Shown here: positions 11,501-22,114 of the stretch, piece by piece
How positions within the stretch are numbered: position 1 is the stretch's first letter
Layout: each line of letters begins with the position of its first letter
The notes under the pieces: generated by a model
Seen by the model: only the letters and a program-made list of their open reading frames with translations
Database searches by the model: none
Told to the model about the DNA's origin: nothing
Assembly (NCBI GenBank): GCA_012656075.1
Contig: JAAKBF010000173.1
Span: 248,001-312,000 of the forward strand
Reading direction: 5' to 3'
Length of the DNA: 64,000 nucleotides
DNA from: Phytophthora hibernalis
Lineage: Eukaryota > Oomycota > Peronosporomycetes > Peronosporales > Peronosporaceae
Program-made: the position numbers and the translations under genes

Positions 11501-13179
11501 TGGTAATTCCGCTAGCGGATCTTCATTTTCATCAGCGTTGTCGTCTTCCTCTTCTTTCTCTGACTTCGAGCTTGAGCCGAATGGGGCTTGTGCAATGAGA
11601 TCGAGACACTGCCGCGTCAGTCCTTCAGCTGTCTTGCAGCGGCTCGATAGCTGCTGAAGCTGAGAGTTTGAATCCTCCAGCTGGACTGCAGTCTCTCGTA
11701 GCTGTTCGTTCAGCTCCTGCAGTGTACCATTTTCTGCAGACCCCTGTGTCTCAAGGCGGGTCTTTTCAGCTTTCGTGTTCTGAAGCTCAGCTCGTAGTTC
11801 TCGAAGCTCGTCTTGGGCTTCACGCACAACGCGTTCGGCTTTTTCTCGTAGCTCTAGGGCTTGTAAACGCTCCTCTTGTGCTTGATTTTCTCGCTCAGCG
11901 AGTGCTGCTGCATGTTGCTGGATCATTTGCCCTGCTTGTGTTTGGAATCTAGCAACTTCAGCTATCATGAGAGCATTGAGCTCCTCCTTTTGAGCACGCT
12001 CTTCAGTGGCACTAGCTCTAGCAGCATCGAGTTGTTTCTTTAGATCTTCGTGCAGTTGATTGCGTTGAGTTTCTGCTTGTACCTGAAGCTCGCGTTCTCG
12101 TGCAACGACGGTGGCTTGAAGGCGACCTAGTTCCAGTTGGGCTTCCTGCGCCTGTGACCGAAGCTGTTGCTCGCGCAGTTGAGATGCATTGTCCAGTTCT
12201 TTAGTAGCGTTCCAAAGGTGCTGACCAAGCTCTTGCTTAGCCTGTTCCAGCCCACGCAGTTTCTCAAGCAGCTTGTTGCACTCCGTGCTGTGCTGATCCT
12301 CCAGCACTTGGATTCGAGCCTCAGAAGATTGTTGAAACTTATCCATCTCGGCATGAAAACCCTCTTGTTGTTCTTGTAGTTGCTGCTCGTAGTTAGAGCG
12401 CGTAGTTTGGAGCTCCTTGCGCACTTCGAGTAGTGCACCTTCGTATTTTTCACGGATCTCATCGGCACACTGTTGCTGCCGCTGCACTTCATCATTCATT
12501 ACTGACAGCTCTTCGAGGTGGCGTGTTGCGCTTTGTGCAGCGTCAGCTTCCAGTGCCTTGAGAGATTCTTGGACTCGTGTAAGTTCCTCGCTTGTGGTAC
12601 GTTCATTGTTAGTAGCAGTATTCAGCTGCTCTCGAGTTTGAGCAAGCTGCTCGGTCAGCTGTGCCGTCTCCACTAGCTTTTCGCGCCACGCAGCGGCCGA
12701 TCCTTCGGATTCTTGCTTCATCTGCTCCAACACTGATCCTAGCTGCTCTAGGACTTGACCACTTTTCTCGACCGGTGGCACGCCCCATGACTCACGATTA
12801 GCGCTGGAGCTTCCTGGTGCACTCAAAATTGTTGTAGTCCTGTTGGGGCCATGTAAGCTGCGGATTGAAATCCGCTTGGACCGAGAGATAGCGTGTGTGG
12901 AATGGAGGGACCCGCCGTAGGGTAGCAAAATGCTGCAAGACTTTGCTGATGTTGAAGTTGTTGAAGTTGAAGCAGCAAATCTGCACTGCCCACTGGTAGT
13001 ATCTGCGGCTGGGATGGCAGAGCTTGGCGTCCATGGTCGTAGTCAAGAATATTGTAGGAACCTGAGCCTTCTGCATGAGTACCAGCGTTCGAACTACGTC
13101 GTTTGGCAGTCATCGGTGGCGTGCGCTTGCTACTCACAAGCGCGTTAGAGGACGACTTTCGACCCGAGCCGGACTTCAT
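8529..13179 (-). CDS. Large coiled-coil protein, about 1,530 residues
   Basis: Exon 1 13179-8957, intron 8956-8892 (GTAAGT donor, GCAG acceptor), exon 2 8891-8529. A Ser/Gln-rich N-terminus of about 130 residues leads into some 1,050 residues dominated by Glu, Gln, Leu, Arg and Ala with heptad character and no Pro or Gly breaks: a long parallel coiled coil of golgin, centrosomal or myosin-tail type. The C-terminus is Ser-rich and basic (a KKKK cluster near 8680), possibly microtubule- or nucleic-acid-binding. No catalytic domain is seen. Frame changes at AAAA 12825-12828, TTT 11164-11166, GG about 11013, TTTT 10457-10460 and CCCC 8839-8842 each fit one missing base. One further change near 9320-9350 needs two missing bases or one extra. 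Counting these, the frame runs unbroken to TGA 8529. The ATG at 13179 is the first one available. Confidence 0.75.
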
Positions 13180-13370
13180 TGCAAGAAAACACTGGACCAC
13201 TTTGCTTGGCACACGTTGCGTAACCTTGCAAGCTTACCAGTACCAGTAGCCATCTATGTTTGGAGACTTGTCAGGGCCACTCCATTTAGCTCTGTCACGA
13301 ACTCACACAAAACTTCTCCATCCTGCCTGAGCTACGATCGACGCGCGAGAACTGCACCGGCGGTTGTGCG
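13180..13370. promoter_or_regulatory. 191-bp divergent promoter region
   Basis: The only DNA between the start codons of the coiled-coil gene (minus) and the phosphatase gene (plus). Both promoters must fit here, so the two genes may share control. No specific factor site is claimed. Confidence 0.45.
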
Positions 13371-15817
13371 ATGGGGTCGCCCGTGAAAGCTCGCGAATGG
13401 GAGAAGACACTGAAAGTAAAGTGTCGACTCTGCGGTGGTGCGCGTTGCAAACGCTGCAGTGAAAGTGCTGCGTTGGCCAAGTTGGATTCACCGGTGCGAG
13501 GTTTGCACGCTGACTGGGTGGCGGATTGCGCCTTGGCGATGATGCGTCCGTCCTCGAGACTCATGAACGAGTACAAAATTGCTGAGCAGTTCCACAAGTG
13601 CGTAAACTTTCATGAAATCCCTGCTGCACGAGGTGACACTAAGAAGTCGACCCCAAAACTTGCTCTTTGTGTCCTTGAAGGCTGAATATTACAGCGGTTT
13701 TCAATCTGACACTTCCAGGTGAACACCCGTACTGCGGTGACGGGCTAGGAGCTAGCGGCTTCCCGTATGATCCGGAGAAGGACCTCATGGCTGAAAAAAG
13801 TGCGTACATGTCGTGCTGCGTTCGTCGATCCGTGCTGTGGTCTAACACGTACTTGCTTCCTTGTAGTCCGGTTTTACAATTTTGGTTGGGAAGACATGAC
13901 GACTCCGACGCTTTCGTTCATGATGGATATTGTCAAAGTCATCGCCTCCGTTTTGCTCACTGGTCACCACAGGGTAGCGGTGCATTGTCATGCTGGTTAC
14001 GGACGTACTGGTATCACCATAGCTTGTGCACTCATTTTCCTGCACAATATCCCACCAGAGTTAGCCATTCGTCTCGTGCGGCGTGACCGACCCGGATCCG
14101 TGCAGACTACAGGACAGACTCAGTTTGTTCACGACTTCCACGCCTACCTCAATGCCGCTCGCGTTGTATTCGCACTTCCAAAGGTGCACGACCGCTTCAC
14201 ACTTGCAGAAACTGTGGAGCACCAGAATCGGCGTCTACATGGCGAAGGCGTTGTAAATTCCAATCTGCCACGTGTACTTGACTTTTTGTGCGTCGAAGTT
14301 GAGGGTGCGATCACAGCAGCATCTGACGTTGTGGCCGTCGCGTCGGCATTTATAAATCACCTGTGCGTGCGTCAGCACGAGGCTTGGCCCCGAACCAGCG
14401 AGTGCACTAAAGAGTTTTATCGCGCGACTCCTTCAGAAACTGGAGAATTGATTGAACTCCATCGACAATTTATTGCTGCAGCAGTAAGCGAGTCTCTAGT
14501 CGGCAGCAATGGGATTTCCCTGAATGCCATGGAAATTCCCGAAGCTGTCACCCGTGAGCAGTTATTCCCCATCAAAGTCGGCTTTAACGTTGGTGAATGG
14601 AACTGGGAAGTAGCCTCTGCCCTGTGCCCCAACGCTTCCATTCACGCGATATTGCTGCTTGACTGGCTCGAGCACCTTCGTGAGCCGCTACTCAGTAGTC
14701 AACTTGTTGAAAAGCTATTGTACATCTGCCCGGTGCCCCCGCTAAAACTTCCTTCTCCGAATACATTTGGCAACCCTGCTGCCACAATTCAGCATTCGCG
14801 GAGTGAAAGCGAAAACCACCCCAGCTCCAGCAACAGCATCGGTAGCAATTATCAGTTCCAAGGTCTCCACCAATTACCAGCGTACGCAATGAGATCATTG
14901 GATCGAGTGCTGTCATGCCTACGCGTTCTTGAGGCCAAACTTGAGCAGTTCGACACCGGAGATGTTCTTTTTGACGCAATCTGCGTGCGAACTGCCATGG
15001 CACTGTTCCATCTGTCCACCACTTGCTCAACATCATCACTCCGACGTCATGCAGATTGCGTTGTACTGCTCATCGATAAATGGCATGCACCCAAGCGCCT
15101 GGAACTGAACTTGGAGTCGCTTCAAAATCGGCGTTCAGAGACCCTCCACTTGCCGTCTCACTCAATCATATAGCACCATCAACCTCAGCACCGAGACAGG
15201 AGAAAAAGCCACATCTCACGATACCAACGCATCGAAACCACATTCGCCCTCTCGATCGCCAACACGATCTGCATTATCACCAACTTCGTCCCCACACGAA
15301 CTCCCCGTGAGCCTGCTAGCACTGCCAGTAGTCTACCGGGCACCCTTAGTGACGATATAGCAGAATCTTTACTGCAGTTGCAAGCACTGGCTTCGGCTTC
15401 GGAACAGTTTGGAGATTTCCAGCTGCAGCAACCCCACAAGCCACAAGGCGAGGCACTACCACGACCCAGCACAATTTCGTGCGTTCCCGTCACAACATCT
15501 CCACGAGCGTCTCCACGGTCATCATCCCCAATCAAGATCGAGCCCCTACCAACCACCTTCAGTCGGCGTGAAGACGCAGACAATCCCCGGGACCGTCGCA
15601 GCCTTCAACGTCGTCGGCGTCACCCAAGAAGATTGACCTCAGCCCTTTGCCGCCACAGCCAGTCCCCGACAAGGAATCGGAGCTGAGTGATGACAGCTTC
15701 ACGGTATCGCTGCCTGCTGAGCTCACCAAAAGCAGTCTTCACGTGATCCCACCTGCGCTTCCAAGTGTGCGAGATGGAGGACGCTACAGCAGGAGAGCAG
15801 GAAACACAGCCAAATAA
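13371..15817 (+). CDS. PTPDC1-like dual-specificity/tyrosine phosphatase
   Basis: Exons 13371-13632, 13695-13799, 13867-15817; about 773 residues. The core has RPSSxLMxEYKIAEQF, LTLPGEHPYCG and FYNFGWED before the P-loop HCHAGYGRTG (about residue 162), which keeps the catalytic Cys and Arg; QTTGQ follows. This order is characteristic of PTPDC1, a phosphatase linked in animals to centrosome and cilium biology, plausible for an organism with flagellated zoospores. The Cys-rich N-terminus (CRLCGGARCKRC) could bind metal. The C-terminal third is Ser/Pro-rich. Intron 2 (13800-13866) has GTGCGT, GTCTAAC and TTGTAG. The donor of intron 1 is uncertain: 13633 keeps frame, while 13602 (GTAAAC) is the stronger alternative if one base is missing. 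Single-base gaps are inferred at AAAA 15124, AAAAA 15203, CCCC 15303 and CCCC 15585; without them the frame would stop at 15173. Confidence 0.8.
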
Positions 15818-15958
15818 CGCCTTTCGTGTTAGTGAGTGAGATTCCACAAAATATAAGGAAAGGAGAACACAATTAGTTGCCGCATCTGTATTCACAAGTG
15901 CATTGCACAACGTCTGAAGATGCTAGTACGATTTTTGCAGGGTTCACGCACCGGGCTA

Positions 15959-17302
15959 TCAAGCGACGATCTCGCTCTTCAGTGTAAGCACCTTCACATC
16001 TGCACCAATTTCAATCCGTGGAGGGATCGGATCGTGCTTCGTTGCCTCCAAGACCATATTGGATCCGAAGTATCCCTCCACTTTCTTGCCATCAGTGAAA
16101 CCCAAAAGGACACCGTTGCGTTCCCGAACAATCGCACGGGAAGGCTCACGTTGTGGGTGGGCTTCACCAGTAGCCTGATCCACACTCGGTACAGCACAAC
16201 GCGAGCAAGGCCGCACATTACGAAAATGAATACCACCAATCGTGACACAATTCCAGTGTTCGTCTGCGAATGGCGGACTGCCGCGCAGCACAATACTATT
16301 CAACAAGGAAACCCCCAGCTGTGTCAGCCCAGTAAATAAACCACCAGTATCTCTATGACAAGAAAAACGTACTTTGGGCGGAAGCGATTCATAGGAATCG
16401 GAGTCTCCAGCGTCGTATTGAACTGCTCCAGTGATTCTTCAAGCGCAAGGAGGAACGGGAACGCGTCGGCAAAGTTGGTGGAGTGTCCCGGTGCATACTT
16501 GGGCTTAACGGGGCGCGTGAAGTCCTTCTTCATCCGCATGAGACGGAAAGTTCGGCTATCATCTTCGAGAAATGTGCTCAGCCACTTCGCGGCGGCGTCT
16601 CCCTGGTCCACGGCTTCCACTTGGTCCTTCCAGATGCGCACAACGCGCACCTCTCCGTTCTCTACCACCGGCACCTCCAGATCTGGCATCCCTTTGGCCG
16701 TCAACACCACAACTGTAGCTTGAACAGCGTCGTTGCTGGGTAGCAACATAGGGTGTATCAGAGCCATTTTGGGGTATCTTCGTTGGCTCACGAACTTGTC
16801 TCGTTCTCCGTCGACAATGACCCACTCTCGGTCGTGGAGCACACCTTTGGGCGTCAACTGTGTCTGCATCAAGGAAACACCAGCACAGCCCTTTACAGGG
16901 TACACATAAAGGCCCGAGACGGTCGGGAAGTGCAGCTCGGAGCTCTGCAGCGTCACAGTCTGTGAAGGCGAGATCTGCACCTCGTAGCGGTCGCAATCCG
17001 CGTCGTAGCTCCGAATGGAGCCGATTTTTATGCCAGTTTGAGGTCGTTTTAGTGATACAACAGCGTCAATTGGCAGTAGGTTCTTGCGTGTCTCCACTAG
17101 TCGCTCCTGAACATTGTCGCGCTGTAGGACGGAGGGAGTTGAGGGCGTCTGCTGCGGCTTGAGAGCTTCTTTTGGCTGCAACCGCCACGAACAGAAGCGC
17201 GAGTGACGTGGCTATTAGCACTGAGAAGGAGAGCGTCTGAGACGATGTGGGAGCCGCAGCACACGCCGCCGGGAACAGCACCAACAGCAACAACTTCGTC
17301 AT
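15959..17302 (-). CDS. MOSC-domain protein, mARC-like molybdenum enzyme
   Basis: Exons 17302-16373 and 16295-15959, with a 77-nt intron (GTACGT donor, GAATAG acceptor); about 422 residues. A hydrophobic N-terminal leader/anchor (residues 1-45) precedes the MOSC N-terminal beta-barrel (GLYVYPVKGC) and the MOSC domain (PMNRFRPN, IVLRGSPPFAD). Near residue 340 the motif CSRCAVPSVD supplies the cysteine that ligates molybdenum in mARC and MOCOS proteins. mARC proteins reduce N-hydroxylated compounds with cytochrome b5 and sit on mitochondrial or other membranes; the anchor here fits that. Splicing at 16372/16296 recreates RPN-IVLRG exactly as in the family, which supports the intron. The frame shifts at TTTT 17170-17173, where two bases seem to be missing or one is extra. 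Convergent with the phosphatase gene, 141 bp apart. Confidence 0.82.
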
Positions 17303-17395
17303 GAAGATCGATTAGCAAATTTGATACTGATTATAAATTAGTCACAAAATCTGATTAGCTGGTCTTCGCAACAGCCATGTCACTAATCTGAATAC
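17205..17395. repeat. Copy 1 of a diverged direct repeat (5' end of the MOSC gene)
   Basis: This segment, covering the first codons and upstream region of the MOSC gene, reappears in the same orientation at 19,758-19,940. Shared stretches include TGGCTATTAGCA, GAAGGAGA, GTCACAAAAT, TGATTAGCTG and GTCACTAATC in the same order. Confidence 0.65.
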
Positions 17396-17979
17396 AGTGG
17401 TTACAGAAATTAGTCTGGCCTCAAAATTAGTCCGGGCCAGACAAATTCTTGCGCTTCAGAAATTGCGGTATGTTCAAAACTAGTCTCGGTAAAATTATTC
17501 ACAATTACATGTATTATAGTCTGTGCACACAGCAGTGGTTGTGAATAATGTAGTTGTCTAGAGCATACAAGAATTTATTATCGTTGTTTTTTAGATACTG
17601 TAGTACGCAGTTGTACATGTATGTAACATGATCGTACAACTTTGAAGACGGACACCTAATATATGTTAAACTTTCCAAGATAATGTCCTTGTTTATTAAA
17701 GCTGCCAGATTAATTTAGAAGTTCAATTTTAGTAGGCTTTCAAAATCAGCATGTCCGTGACGGAGCCAGGTTAATTATTGTGAGCTCGAAGAAAAAGCAT
17801 GCTCAAATTAGTCTGGGTCAGACAAACTACTGAAAGGACTGCAGTAACTTTGATTTTGGGTCAGCATGGGCCATACTAAGACGAACAGGAGCCCCTGCAG
17901 AGGCACGAGCAGGACCCTAAAAAAGAGTCGAGCAGGAACCACAGTAGAGGCAGGAAGTCGGTCGTTTTCATTTTTGAGC
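17303..17979. other. AT-rich intergenic DNA with a repeated 17-bp word
   Basis: No coding sequence. The words AAATTAGTCCGGGCCAGAC (about 17,426) and AAATTAGTCTGGGTCAGAC (about 17,804) are near-identical direct copies some 380 bp apart, with a third shortened form near 17,410. This looks like a worn non-autonomous repeat; no termini were defined. Confidence 0.45.
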
Positions 17980-18960
17980 TTATAAATTGCTAACAAATTG
18001 GTCAATCGCCCGCGCCTGCTGCTCCTCGATCAGCGGGCACGAGTGCCATCTCATGTTTAAATTGTTCGCCCACTTCTTGTAGATGTTCCACGTCACGCCG
18101 ATTTCGTCACCTCTTATTAATGCCACAATCTCTGATCGTCTTGTTTTATAAGCAGGTCGTTCAACTTCAAATTCACCTTCGTTTTCGCCTTCCGACTCGG
18201 CGTGGTGTCGAGATCGCCTCAAGCTGTCCGAGAGTTTGTTTCTGAGCGTTTGCTCACCAGCTAGTAGTTTTGCAATATCACGGGGTAGCCCAACAATCAC
18301 ACCCTTCAGTACCAGTTGCAGTTCATCCATAGGAAACCTAGCCTTACGAAGATGTCGTCTAATTTCCTGGATGCGAACCAAGAAAGTTCGACTTGTGAAG
18401 CCGTAATTCCACAGGTAGCCCCTCTCGTATTGGCGTGGGTCCAAACGTTTCATTCAAATTCCAATCTGCGTAAACTCCAAGGTTTCACCTTCCATCCGTG
18501 TCAACGGCCCAAACTGAGGGCGTTCAGACCACTGTAGAACCAAATCGAGAGAGTTGTCCAGATGCGCCGCCCGATATGAGTGTCCAGTACTGCATTCAAC
18601 AAATTTGACACCAGTCCAGTGACCGCAAAGTTGCTGCTGATGTCATTATCTTCGTCTTCAGCTTCAAAATTGTCTTCGTCCTCACCTAGAGGTGAATCCT
18701 CAACAGAGTCCTCGCTGCGCTGTGTGGCGACCGCAGCATTGTTGTCGTCAAGATCGCCGGCGTCGTTGTTGACTCCCCTCCAGGAAAAGTATGCAGACGC
18801 ATTGCCTTTGAAGTCCTGAATAGCGGACGCGAATTCGTCGTCTTCGTGTATGTTGCCCCGTACGACTTTGACCTTTGAACCCACAAAGGCAGATTTGAAA
18901 GTCAGAGTCCCAACTTCGAGACTGGTCTGTAACTTAACTGTAAGTATCTTCAATACACCT
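17980..18960 (-). pseudogene. Hypothetical coding fragments, possibly one broken gene
   Basis: Two open stretches lie in line on the minus strand. The upstream one (18,953-18,501) is acidic with Asp/Glu/Asn runs and ends in a hydrophobic segment; it has no ATG at its beginning. The downstream one (18,453-17,980, from an ATG) is basic, with an RRSRHH patch followed by an acidic EGENEGEFE stretch and a Trp-rich end. Stops lie between them, though a base change near 18,455-18,500 would nearly join them. No family recognised; a decayed gene or transposon relic is equally possible. Confidence 0.3.
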
Positions 18961-19009
18961 TCGTTTCAAAGATACTGTGATATACGATGTAATCATCAGC
19001 ACTTTGACG

Positions 19010-19768
19010 ATGAATGACATTGCTGCGGACAGCCTTTGCGTGAAGAAGTACGAGGACCCGTCGCTCACGGATGCCGATCTAGCAATGTGGCTTCGCATGA
19101 AATACCATGCGAAAATGACCGCGTCGGATGTTCACGTCGTCCTCAACACACCTAGTCAGGAAGCCTTCGCTGCAATGGAAGACGAGATTTTCGAGATGAT
19201 CAAAACTCACGCTGAAGACATTGGTTCCGACATACCCTTGTTCGTCGGCGACAGCGACGCGATTTTGAAGGACATGCCACTGTGCAAGAAGGCCAACCGC
19301 ATTCTATAGTGAGCTGTTGGCCTCTTGTGCCTCCCCGTTCCAGAAAAGTGGGCTCCAAGCGGGTCTGGACTGGAGTCGAGAATACCACGACCAATCCGTG
19401 CGCTGTGATCAGGCTCCAAACTTGGAGAACTTGGTCGAAGGCATACAACAGCTCAGGGATCAGGTAAAAATAAGGAGAAGGTCATCCACAATCTCTAGAT
19501 GCAAGTCCAAGTGCTCGTCGATGGCCAGTCGCGCATCGACGCTGCGATTGTCGGCTTTGCTAAAGTGACCAAGTTACTTGGAAAGCAGAATGCCCAGCGG
19601 CCACGACCAGATATATTCTCACTGTCCGTGGGCATGCCGATGCAGCAAGTGGAATTTCCCGCGATATGTTCTCGCTTCCTCCATGGTTGCTGGACGCTAA
19701 CACCAATTATAGCGCGAACGGTTCCGTCTCTAGCTCCAACTCAACGACCAGGCCCGTATGGCTATTAG
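19010..19768 (+). CDS. Hypothetical protein, frame broken
   Basis: From ATG 19010 the frame runs 99 codons to TAG 19307-19309. Coding-like sequence continues in other frames: about 19,317-19,460, and 19,499-19,768 beyond a possible very short intron (GTAAAA to CTCTAG). The first part is acidic and helical with DPSLTDADLAMWL-like segments; no domain recognised. It may be one gene with frame errors like its neighbours, or a fragment left by the duplication marked by the repeats on both sides. Confidence 0.3.
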
Positions 19769-19940
19769 CAAATAGAAGGAGAACGTTTGGAACGAGGTGG
19801 GGCAGCAGCAGACACCGCCGTAAACCGCACCAGCATAATCGATTTCCAAATTTGAAACAGACCAAAGTCACAAAATGTGATTAGCTGACCTGTCACTCTT
19901 CTCGCAACAATGCCATCACATTTTGTCACTAATCCGAAGT
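19758..19940. repeat. Copy 2 of the diverged direct repeat, upstream of SDE2
   Basis: Direct-orientation homologue of 17,205-17,395, roughly 70% similar by eye. The MOSC start codon is not conserved, so this copy cannot express that gene; it now forms the upstream region of the SDE2 gene. Confidence 0.65.
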
Positions 19941-19981
19941 CTACAATTGTGCCCATTTCCAGTTTGGCACCACCGACTAAA

Positions 19982-21934
19982 ATGGCGACGGAAGAGCTGC
20001 AGTTCCTGGTGCATTTCAACCGCACGCTGTGCCTGTCACTGGCTGCGGGTGCGGCCAGCGTGCAGCGCCTCGCCTCCTTCATCCAACAGCGCGAAGGCGT
20101 ACCCGCGTCGCTCCTGGATCTGTACGTAGACGGCCGCAAACTCGACGATAAGGCGTATGTTCCCAGTTTCCTGCAATCATCCGCGCTCGGCTCCGCGGAG
20201 GCCTGCGCGGCGGAAAAGGTGGCTTCGGAGCCATGCTACGCAGCATGGGGAAGGCCTCGGGCGCCAAGGCCACGACAGACTTCGGCGCGTGTCGAGATCT
20301 ACACGGACGTCGCCTGCGTCACGTGAACCAGGAGGTGGCTATGAGCAAGTGGCGACAGGACGGAGAGGCCCGAGCCAAGAGGGACAAGGACGGGGTCACG
20401 GACAGGGAGATGCTGGACGAGGAGACGCCCAGCGGTATCCCCGGGTGGTACCTGGCCACGCCCTCGTGGGCGGAAGGCGTCAAGAAGTCGTACATGAAGA
20501 GACGCCGCAATACGGTGCTGTGCAAGAGCTGGGCTAAGGCTAGAGAAGGTGGACGCACAGCACCTGATGGAGCTCCTAGGTGGTGGGGCTGTCCGCGTGG
20601 ACGACAGTGTGACTTTGCCCATGGAGAGGAGGAGCTGCGTGGAGAGGGACTCACGGAGTTTAAACGAGCCAAGAGAGGTGAAAGTCAGAGACTCAAGCAG
20701 CAGGAGCTCCAGGACTATGTCGACTTTGAACAGGAGATGCCCGACGATGTGCTGGACGCCATTAAAAGCGGACTCCGACGTCGGAAGAATAAGGGCAAGG
20801 TGGAGCTGCAGGAGGCCGACGCGCGGGTGCTGCCGCCGGACGCAACCACACACATCAGTGTGCGTTCGGCGCAGCATCCGCCTCCCGTTGTAGAGAAGTG
20901 GCTGAAGTTGGTTGGCGAAGGCAGTGAAGATGCGGCTGCTAGCGTGGAGACGACGTTCAAGCACGGACTGTGCGAACTTCGTGGACGAGGCAACTTCGGC
21001 ACGGCGGCGGCGGGCCACTGCTGCGCTTTGACGAAAGGCAAATGGTACTATGAAGTGCGTCTTGTGACAGCGGGAGTGGTGCAGATTGGCTGGGCAGACT
21101 CGACGTTCCAGGCGAACTCGGAGACAGGAGATGGCGTGGGGACCACGAGCGGTCTTGGGCCTACGACGGTGCTCGTCAGGTGAAATGGAACGGTGGAAAG
21201 GACGAGGAGTATGCTGCTGATGGTCCCTGGAGCAAGAACGATGTGATCGGATGCCTGCTGGACCTCGACGAGGGTACCGTTTCGTTCACACGGAATGGAG
21301 TCGATCTTGGTGTGGCATTCCGCAACGTGAAACATACTTCAAGTGACCAATGCTTCTTCCCAGCCATCAGTGTTGAGCAGACGGAGATCCTGCTAGTGAA
21401 CATTGGCTCTCAGCCATTCCTTTATGAAACTCCTGGGTTTGAACCTGTCATTGTCGAAGATGTTGCTACCGATGATTCAGCTGCAATCACCGTGTCTGGT
21501 GACGTTTCCGATGCTGCTGAGGAGACGGCTAAGCACGCTGATGGATTCGCTACCGAAGAAGTCCAACTCAAGAACCAAGGCAAAAAGAGCCCAGCGAAGA
21601 AAACCAAGTCCAAGACTCCACAGGCGTCCAAGGAACCTAAGAAGAAGGTAACTCCTACAGAGCCCCCGATCGACCTACAGAAATTTGAGACCATTGACTC
21701 TCTTGAAGCGCTGGGATTGGAGAGGTTAAAGCTGGAGTTGAGCCGTCGCGACTTGAAATGCGGGTACGTTTTTTGGCTATAAGCACCATGAACCGTGTTG
21801 ATGTTATGAAGTCTAACCTGTATTGCTTGCACTTTAGTGGTAACCTGAGCCAGCGTGCTGCTCGCCTGCTTAGCGTTCGAGGAAAAGCTTGGGAAGATAT
21901 TGACGCCAAGGTCAAGGCCAAGAAAAACAATTAA
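19982..21934 (+). CDS. SDE2: SDE2 homologue with added CCCH-like, SPRY and SAP segments
   Basis: Exons 19982-21763 and 21838-21934 (intron GTACGT, GTCTAAC, CTTTAG); about 626 residues. An N-terminal ubiquitin-like fold (1-75) ends in RLRGG followed by GGKGGFG near residue 80. In yeast and human SDE2 this site is cut to release the ubiquitin-like part before the C-terminal part acts in splicing and genome stability. The Sde2 signature follows ([15 protein letters not shown]). Near 203-213 [11 protein letters not shown] resembles the end of a CCCH zinc finger, though the next cysteine upstream is far away. Residues about 325-480 form a SPRY domain ([32 protein letters not shown]). The C-terminus is a SAP-like motif ([24 protein letters not shown]), as in SDE2. 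Single missing bases are inferred at CCC 20162-20164 and GGGG 21138-21141. I chose ATG 19982 because the ubiquitin-like fold begins there. Confidence 0.85.
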
Positions 21935-22114
21935 CCGACACCACGAGTAGATTGCAGGCCAAGCATTGTGTACTCTTCTTGATTGTGGCATTTTATCGCC
22001 CGAGAAATACGAAACATGCAACATGCAACATGAAATGTGCAACGTGCAGCACATGCAAATATGCAGATTGAGCTACTACTATACGGAGTTGAAGCTAGAG
22101 CGAAGCACATGAGG

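Noticed and set aside
9583..12641. Many plus-strand open frames opposite the coiled-coil gene
   Set aside because: They are Cys/Ser/Arg-rich mirror frames of Glu/Gln/Leu codons on the minus strand, with no conserved features.
15174..15310. Ending the phosphatase at TAG 15173
   Set aside because: Ser/Pro-rich coding sequence continues without a break in character to 15817 once single missing bases at runs are allowed.
17980..19768. RXLR or Crinkler effector genes, expected in oomycetes
   Set aside because: No signal peptide followed by an RXLR-dEER or LFLAK-type motif was found here or elsewhere in the window.
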